The translations under genes and the position numbers were made by a program. From Ilumatobacteraceae bacterium (GTDB lineage Bacteria; Actinomycetota; Acidimicrobiia; Acidimicrobiales; Ilumatobacteraceae), in assembly GCA_021741795.1 (NCBI GenBank), contig JAIOXC010000039.1, forward strand, positions 1 through 11,466: a stretch of DNA of 11,466 nucleotides, read 5' to 3'. Of the stretch, positions 7,634 through 11,466 are shown piece by piece. Below the pieces are notes generated by a model. It worked only from the letters and a program-made list of their open reading frames with translations. It did not search any database and had not been told where the DNA came from. How positions within the stretch are numbered: position 1 is the stretch's first letter; every line of letters begins with the position of its first letter.

Positions 7634-9343
7634 TTATTTGCTTGATAGTTCGAAAATTGCAACAGTGCCCGAAACTTCGTAACTGACGACCACTAATGGC
7701 TTCTTGGATGGACTATTTTTTGCTTCAATGAACAAGATGCCTTCTGGGGAGATGTCGCCAGCGCCTCCAATCCTGAACGTTGAGCTTGTCCAATCCACGG
7801 TTGAGATGTATTGCACAAATTGAGGCGCACTCGGCGTACTCACTTCAAACAGCATGATCCCACTGTCACGCTCTAAACCGACGACGATGAAATGCTTTCC
7901 GAATGCCTTGCCGTAAGCAATACCTTCTGGTTCCGGGCCTTTATTGTCACTGCGGGTGTCAAGAAGGTTTGCTGTTCCAGCCGTTGTATTCCAGTCGGCA
8001 TTGAAATAGTTGCCATTAACTTCAAGCACCTTTTTTTCAATGAAGTTACCCGAATCGTAAATGCGATCGGCTGGGAAAACACCGGCAACAGTTGGAGCTC
8101 TCCATACGGAGAATGACCGTGCGCCAAGCGAATACGCCTCGTCGACGGTTGTTTTACCGGTGATTGTTGTTCCACTGATATTGGCTGGAGTGAACGGGGT
8201 GACGCTTAGTCGACCAAGAGTTGCATCAGTCTTTAACGCGGCCACTGTTCCATTACTTGAGTAACGAACATCCTCAGCCTCGGCTATTTTGGCATCAGTT
8301 CCACCCATCAAGCACGGCCACTCGCGGGCGTCGCCCTCATTTGCCGTGAACAAGTAATCATTTCCACCAAGCCGTGCAACTGCAACCGCATCTGGCTGAT
8401 ACATGCCAAATGCTGGCACTGCGCGCACGCGAGATTCTTTATCACGATCGCTTGGGTCGATGCCTGTCGCATCGGTGTTGTAACTCTTGAAACCCAAACC
8501 AGAAATACCGATGATTTCTCCAGCTTCAAGGTCTACCGTTGCGATCGCATTATTTTCTTGCAGAGTTACCCAAGCAGTTTTGCTGTCTTGCGAGATTGCG
8601 ATGTACTCAGGCTCGAGATCTTGAGCCACAGTTGCACCCGGACCATACACTCGGCCTCCAGCGTAAATAAGTCCGTTCGCACGTTCACTGAATGCTGTGA
8701 AATCTAATGTTGTGGCAACAAGTTTCTTTGCAGTGGTGTCAATGATGGAAACCGATCCCTTTGGATCGCTCGTTTCTGGAAGCACTCCATTGACTTTGCA
8801 ATAGTCCTTGGGCTCCCCCTCATTAGCAGTTAAAACGAAACGGCCATCTGGACTGAAATGAATTGAGTCAGGAAGTGAACCCACCAAAACGCCCTTTGGG
8901 GCACCCGGCAGAAGTTTTCCGTCCACGTCCATCATGAAAACTCGACCTGCTTCTGTTTTGGAAGTAGTCACTGTTGCGACAGCAACGAGACCATTCATTG
9001 CAGCGATGCTTTGGATGCCAGTGACACCCTTGCTTTGCAAGTCAACCGATTTCACTAATTTTGGTTTCTTGATATTGCTGATGTCAATAATGTTGATCGC
9101 ATTTTTTGCACCATCAAGGCTGAACAAACGCTTGCTCTTCGCATCCATTGCCGAAATTTCAGCGCCAGCCAAGCCAGACCCACTGGTAAAACGCGACACA
9201 AAACGTAAAGAAACACCAGACACATTTGCCGGCTTTTGTACTTTAATGTTTGCCGATCCTGCCGAAATTGGGGCTGCTGACATACTCGCCAGCATCGGTA
9301 ACACAATAAATGGGACAGTGAGGAGATATTTGCGTTTGATCAT
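7634..9343 (-). CDS. Secreted beta-propeller protein, choice-of-anchor I family
   Basis: This 569-residue protein is counted from ATG 9343. The frame also opens at TTG 9388 (584 residues), but neither start has a good ribosome site and only the ATG puts a classical signal peptide (MIKRKYLL plus hydrophobic core, cut near ISAGSA) at the N-terminus. Family motifs appear in order: SIHFSPDGRFVLTANEGEP (160-178), LEPEYIAIS (243-251) and AWVTLQENNA, DRD (299-301), YLFTANEGDAREW (330-342), NKGPEPEG (467-474), GLERDSGIMLFEVS (489-502), ISPEGILFIEA (531-541) and VVSYEVSGTVAIFEL at the end. These are hallmarks of the choice-of-anchor I propellers often found alone or joined to phosphatase or nucleotidase domains. 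No such catalytic domain is present here. It is the first gene of a four-gene minus-strand operon, suggesting an extracellular role in phosphorus acquisition. A weak promoter candidate (TTGGAC 9414-9409, 17 bases, TACTTG 9391-9386) lies upstream; no convincing Pho box was seen. Confidence 0.85.
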   Translation of the reverse strand: MIKRKYLLTVPFIVLPMLASMSAAPISAGSANIKVQKPANVSGVSLRFVSRFTSGSGLAGAEISAMDAKSKRLFSLDGAKNAINIIDISNIKKPKLVKSVDLQSKGVTGIQSIAAMNGLVAVATVTTSKTEAGRVFMMDVDGKLLPGAPKGVLVGSLPDSIHFSPDGRFVLTANEGEPKDYCKVNGVLPETSDPKGSVSIIDTTAKKLVATTLDFTAFSERANGLIYAGGRVYGPGATVAQDLEPEYIAISQDSKTAWVTLQENNAIATVDLEAGEIIGISGLGFKSYNTDATGIDPSDRDKESRVRAVPAFGMYQPDAVAVARLGGNDYLFTANEGDAREWPCLMGGTDAKIAEAEDVRYSSNGTVAALKTDATLGRLSVTPFTPANISGTTITGKTTVDEAYSLGARSFSVWRAPTVAGVFPADRIYDSGNFIEKKVLEVNGNYFNADWNTTAGTANLLDTRSDNKGPEPEGIAYGKAFGKHFIVVGLERDSGIMLFEVSTPSAPQFVQYISTVDWTSSTFRIGGAGDISPEGILFIEAKNSPSKKPLVVVSYEVSGTVAIFELSSK

Positions 9344-9431
9344 GGCTGTGAGAATAAACAACACAAATGACCAAAACCTTTCGAACAAGTAAAGGAATTG
9401 GAAACACTGTCCAAATAGTTACTCTCTACCA

Positions 9432-9485
9432 ATGTCCCACAGCACCAAGGTCTTTGTCCACGACGTGCCCGAAACCTGTGCCGTC
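9432..9485 (+). pseudogene. 5'-end scrap of an alpha/beta-hydrolase gene
   Basis: These 18 codons (MSHSTKVFVHDVPETCAV) match the first 18 codons of the intact hydrolase at 10931 in 49 of 54 bases. TACTCTC five bases before the ATG is also shared (9420-9426 and 10919-10925). The oxyanion HGVP has become HDVP, consistent with decay. The match stops at 9485, one base before the left boundary of coiled-coil unit 2, and the frame then meets a stop at 9495-9497. The rest of this hydrolase copy is absent from the window. Confidence 0.85.
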
Positions 9486-9493
9486 ATGAGTGC

Positions 9494-9521
9494 TTGACAC
9501 CCAGAGCACGTCTTGTGTAAC
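9494..9521 (+). promoter_or_regulatory. Promoter of coiled-coil unit 2
   Basis: TTGACA (9494-9499), a 16-base spacer and TGTAAC (9516-9521), with one spacer change from copy 1. The GTGCT/AGCAC inverted repeat around the -35 box is kept. Confidence 0.55.
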
Positions 9522-9590
9522 ACTTCGCCCCATGTCACCAACCGACTCCCCAACAAATTTCCTCAGACTCTCGCCACTTGACGGCCCTGC

Positions 9591-9626
9591 CCCGCACACA
9601 TCGGGTCAACCCAACAACCCGAAAGC
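9591..9626 (+). promoter_or_regulatory. Alternative hairpins at the ribosome-binding site, unit 2
   Basis: The same two competing stems as in unit 1: CCCG 9591-9594 with CGGG 9602-9605, or TCGGGT 9601-9606 with ACCCGA 9617-9622. Here the Shine-Dalgarno AAGG is changed to AAGC, which should weaken translation. Confidence 0.4.
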
Positions 9627-9634
9627 TTTCATCT

Positions 9635-9964
9635 ATGAATGCCGCCAACAATCTCGCTCTTGTTCCCATCGGTCCTGCCGTGGCTGATCACGACCGTCAC
9701 GCCATGAACGAGCCAGCCACAAAGCAAGACCTCTACAACATGGGAGTTCAGATCGACTCCAACTTTGGCAAAGTCATCAGCCAATTCACAATCGTCGACA
9801 GCCAATTCGTCAACCTTCGTGCCGAAATATCCGAGCAATTCAGCAAGGTCTATGTTTTGATTGAAAAATCCAAAAGCGAAACCAGAGCCTTGTTGAGCAA
9901 ATCAACCGCGGCAAATACCCTCCTCATGGTCGCGCTACTCAGCATCGACCGCTGGTGGCGCTAG
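9635..9964 (+). CDS. Short coiled-coil protein with C-terminal hydrophobic segment (unit 2)
   Basis: This 109-residue paralogue of the protein at 3385-3921 has an N-terminus MNAANNLALVP, the invariant MNEPATKQDL at 24-33, a short helical stretch (IDSNFGKVISQFTIVDSQFVNLRAEISEQFSKVY without the 18-residue tandem array), a hydrophobic segment at about 92-103 and the ending SIDRWWR. The shared ends and variable middle point to the two termini being functional and the coil length being adjustable. The start at 9635 is kept by alignment to unit 1, although its Shine-Dalgarno is degraded (AAGC); translation may be poor. The function is unknown; a membrane-tethered oligomer is the simplest guess. Confidence 0.68.
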   Translation: MNAANNLALVPIGPAVADHDRHAMNEPATKQDLYNMGVQIDSNFGKVISQFTIVDSQFVNLRAEISEQFSKVYVLIEKSKSETRALLSKSTAANTLLMVALLSIDRWWR

Positions 9965-9989
9965 ACACCCAGAGCACGTCCTTTGTAAC
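9962..9989 (+). promoter_or_regulatory. Copy-3 promoter, probable promoter of the NYN gene
   Basis: TAGACA (9962-9967), a 16-base spacer, then TGTAAC (9984-9989). The -35 box has one change from TTGACA and is formed in part by the stop codon of the preceding gene. It places a start site about 40-45 bases before the NYN ATG. Confidence 0.45.
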
Positions 9990-10044
9990 ACTGCGCCCCG
10001 TGAACGAACCAGCCACCAAGCAATACCTCTGCAACAGAGGATGA
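9962..10044 (+). pseudogene. Partial coiled-coil unit, copy 3, fused to the NYN gene start
   Basis: The sequence begins inside the stop codon of unit 2 with the unit promoter region (GACACCCAGAGCACGTCC), keeps it to GCGCCCC at 9999, then jumps to the conserved MNEPATKQDL segment (GTG at 10000: V-N-E-P-A-T-K-Q-Y-L-C-N-R-G-stop). Compared with unit 2 it lacks the 172 bases equivalent to 9532-9703 and everything after about residue 38. The TGA (10042-10044) overlaps the ATG of the NYN gene (ATGA), so ribosomes on this mini-ORF could re-initiate on the nuclease gene. Confidence 0.75.
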
Positions 10045-10748
10045 CGCGAGTAATCACCTATGTCGATGGTTTCAATCTGTACCACGGCGCAAAAGAACTC
10101 GTCATGTCAAATGAACAACAGGTGCCATGGAAGTGGCTTGATCTCGTTGCATTAAGTCACAAACTTTGGCCAAAAGGAGAACTGATACGAGTTAAGTACT
10201 ACACGGCACATGTAACAGCGCCAGAAACGGATCCTCAACTAGCACAAAGGCAGCAGGTTTACCTTCGCGCACTTGCCGCAGATCCCATGATCGAGATTGT
10301 CCTTGGTCAATTCCAGACCCAAAAGAAGAGAATGCCCTTGGTTGACAAACCAGGATTGTTGCGCAGAAATCTGATCCGTGCGCTGGGATTGAGACTCACG
10401 TTGCATCCAGATGGCAATGTCTCCGTTCCAGTTTGGCGGATTGAAGAAAAAGCAACCGATGTCAATCTCGGTGTTCACCTGATTGCCGATGTCTTTCGCG
10501 ATAAATTCGACGTCGCGCTTGTAATTTCGAATGACTCTGATTTATGCGAACCAATTCGCATGGCAGTTCAAGAATTAGGAAAACGAGTTGTGGTGGTGAA
10601 CCCACGAGGTCACAAGGAGTCGGCTGTCGCACTAAAGAAGGTTGCGAGCGAAGTCAGGAAGATTCGCGTGGGCGCACTTACTTCGTGCCAGCTGCCTGTA
10701 TCAATTACGGATTCCCGAGGAATCATTACCCGACCTGATGGCTGGTAA
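10041..10748 (+). CDS. NYN-domain (LabA/PIN-like) ribonuclease
   Basis: This 235-residue cytoplasmic protein has the NYN signature: YVDGFNLYHG at 7-16 (catalytic D9), EEKATDVNLGVHLIADV at 135-151 (D140) and ALVISNDSDLCEPI at 159-172 (D165, D167), then a Rossmann-like strand KRVVVVNP (181-188). These acidic residues form the metal site of PIN/NYN nucleases, so RNA cleavage is the expected activity. Target and role (RNA processing, toxin or defence) are not shown. ATG 10041 is chosen because family members start only a few residues before the DGFNLY strand; no usable Shine-Dalgarno is present (AGAGG touches the ATG), and the start overlaps the stop of the copy-3 mini-ORF. It sits with coiled-coil units between duplicated hydrolase 5' ends, so it may be cargo of that insertion. 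Confidence 0.9.
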   Translation: MTRVITYVDGFNLYHGAKELVMSNEQQVPWKWLDLVALSHKLWPKGELIRVKYYTAHVTAPETDPQLAQRQQVYLRALAADPMIEIVLGQFQTQKKRMPLVDKPGLLRRNLIRALGLRLTLHPDGNVSVPVWRIEEKATDVNLGVHLIADVFRDKFDVALVISNDSDLCEPIRMAVQELGKRVVVVNPRGHKESAVALKKVASEVRKIRVGALTSCQLPVSITDSRGIITRPDGW

Positions 10749-10753
10749 AACAA

Positions 10754-10776
10754 AGACCCGCCGGTAAGGCGGGTCT
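10754..10776. terminator. Strong hairpin after the NYN gene, likely terminator
   Basis: AGACCCGCC (10754-10762) pairs perfectly with GGCGGGTCT (10768-10776) across a GGTAA loop, 5 bases after the NYN stop. On the plus strand there is no T-tract after the stem. On the minus strand the stem is followed by TTGTTTTACC, so as a Rho-independent signal it fits minus-strand transcripts better. It may still block readthrough from the NYN gene. Confidence 0.7.
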
Positions 10777-10930
10777 GAACCCAAAAGCCGAAGCATCTGG
10801 GGTGGTACACAACAAGTATGCCTGAGCCGTGTAACAATTGCAAACACTTGCTGAGATAAGCATTCCAACTTTCGTCATTGGTAAACAATCTCCAACCTCT
10901 CCTTCTTATATATAGGTGTACTCTCGGCAT
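10777..10930 (+). promoter_or_regulatory. Intergenic region with possible hydrolase promoter
   Basis: No gene or RNA was recognised. An AT-rich TTATATATA stretch (10906-10914) about 20 bases before the hydrolase ATG is a candidate -10 region, but no good -35 is spaced to it. The following TACTCTC (10919-10925) is the first block shared with the hydrolase scrap at 9420, so the duplicated segment includes the extreme 5' untranslated region but not this promoter. Confidence 0.3.
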
Positions 10931-11466
10931 ATGTCCCAGAGCACCAAAGTCTTTGTCCACGGCGTGCCCGAAACCAGTGCCATCTGGTCTCCCCTTGTCA
11001 CCGAGCTCTCCACACGCGGCATCACCAACATCGTCTTGCTCTCTCCTCCCGGCTTTGGCTCACCGTCGCCCGCAGGCTGGGGTGCAACCATGTACGACTA
11101 TCGCGATTGGCTGCTCAACGAACTCAACAACATCGACGGCCCCATCGATCTCGTTGCCCACGACTGGGGTGCTGGTCATCTCTACAACGCATTAGCCACA
11201 CAACCACACATCGTGCGTTCGTGGGCATCCGATGTCATCGGTCTGTTGCACCCCGACTACATCTGGCATGACGGCGCTCTCCGTTGGCAAACACCCGACA
11301 TTGGTGAGCAATGGGTTGCCGGCATGGTTGCTCTGTCCGATCAAGACTTCGTCGATCTCTTTGCCGCTCAAGGCGTCACACCCTCCGTTGCAGCCCTCGT
11401 CAAATCACACGTCAACGAAGACATGGCCCGCTGCATCCTCGCCCTCTATCGCAGCGCCGCCCAACC
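10931..11466 (+). CDS. Alpha/beta-hydrolase, epoxide hydrolase/haloalkane dehalogenase-like (3' partial)
   Basis: The frame is open from ATG 10931 to the window end (178 complete codons). HGVPETSAIW (10-19) supplies the oxyanion-hole HGxP, followed by PPGFGSP (39-45). The nucleophile elbow is AHDWGAG (76-82), where aspartate 78 replaces the usual serine. An HDWG elbow is typical of epoxide hydrolases and haloalkane dehalogenases, which form an ester intermediate on Asp, so hydrolysis of an epoxide or C-halogen bond is plausible; close esterase-like relatives exist too. The acid and catalytic histidine would lie beyond the window. No convincing Shine-Dalgarno is present (GGTG 12 bases upstream). 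Its first 18 codons are duplicated at 9432-9485. Confidence 0.85.
   Translation, partial: MSQSTKVFVHGVPETSAIWSPLVTELSTRGITNIVLLSPPGFGSPSPAGWGATMYDYRDWLLNELNNIDGPIDLVAHDWGAGHLYNALATQPHIVRSWASDVIGLLHPDYIWHDGALRWQTPDIGEQWVAGMVALSDQDFVDLFAAQGVTPSVAALVKSHVNEDMARCILALYRSAAQ

Larger units (their letters stand above)
9487..9970 (+). repeat. Coiled-coil gene unit, copy 2
   Basis: Same left boundary and leader as the unit at 3237, exactly 6,250 bases away in direct orientation. The leader is gap-free up to the ATG. The gene body is shorter because the 54-base repeats are missing. The right end (RWWR-stop-ACACCC) directly becomes the start of partial copy 3, the two sharing GACACCC. Confidence 0.78.

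Noticed and set aside
9344..9388. TTG 9388 as the start of the propeller gene
   Set aside because: It would add 15 residues before a classical signal peptide and has no Shine-Dalgarno; ATG 9343 is preferred, though the latter's site is also weak.
9344..9431. Pho box upstream of the operon
   Set aside because: No repeated GTTCACC-like blocks with proper spacing could be found; only a weak promoter-like pair is present.

Overview
The window looks like chromosomal DNA of a mid-GC actinobacterium, most likely an uncultured aquatic Acidimicrobiia (Ilumatobacter/CL500-29 type). This is inferred from the threonine-run linkers in a secreted Ig-like protein, the short two-cysteine module on a solute-binding protein, and the compact gene spacing with GTG/TTG starts. 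The taxonomy is only a lean. I see no rRNA, tRNA, CRISPR array or recognisable transposase. Layout: (1) bases 1-2552 hold the 3' part of a large cell-surface protein with Ig-like repeats and a C-terminal membrane anchor, followed 19 bases later by a TetR regulator (2572-3174). (2) Bases 3183-3928 hold a small recombining locus: a 3'-end scrap of a coiled-coil gene, then a complete unit made of promoter, structured leader and coiled-coil gene. (3) Bases 3961-9343, minus strand, form a phosphonate/phosphite-type ABC uptake operon. It is transcribed in the order beta-propeller 'choice-of-anchor I' secreted protein, PhnD-like binding protein, PhnC-like ATPase, then a PhnE-PhnE fused permease. (4) From 9420 there is a scrap of the 5' end of an alpha/beta-hydrolase gene. 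It is cut at codon 18 by a second complete coiled-coil unit (9487-9970), followed head-to-tail by a third, internally deleted unit (9962-10044) whose stop overlaps the start of a NYN-domain nuclease gene (10041-10748). A strong hairpin follows, then the intact hydrolase gene (10931 to the window end). The main unusual feature is the repeated coiled-coil unit. Two full and two partial copies share an exact left boundary (TGAGTGCTTGACACCC), a common right end (codons for S-I-D/E-R-W-W-R, stop, ACACCC) and a roughly 148-base leader. That leader is better conserved (140/148 identical) than the coding sequence after it, yet does not look protein-coding. It contains two mutually exclusive hairpins next to the Shine-Dalgarno site. 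The proteins differ in length through gain or loss of 18-residue coiled-coil repeats. One unit, with the NYN gene, sits between a duplicated hydrolase 5' end, which resembles insertion of a cargo module with a long target duplication. The two full units are direct repeats 6,250 bases apart and bracket the transport operon, so recombination between them could delete it. The transport operon itself appears to be an intact phosphorus-scavenging system: the binding protein delivers the ligand to the fused permease, PhnC powers uptake, and the propeller protein probably acts outside the membrane.
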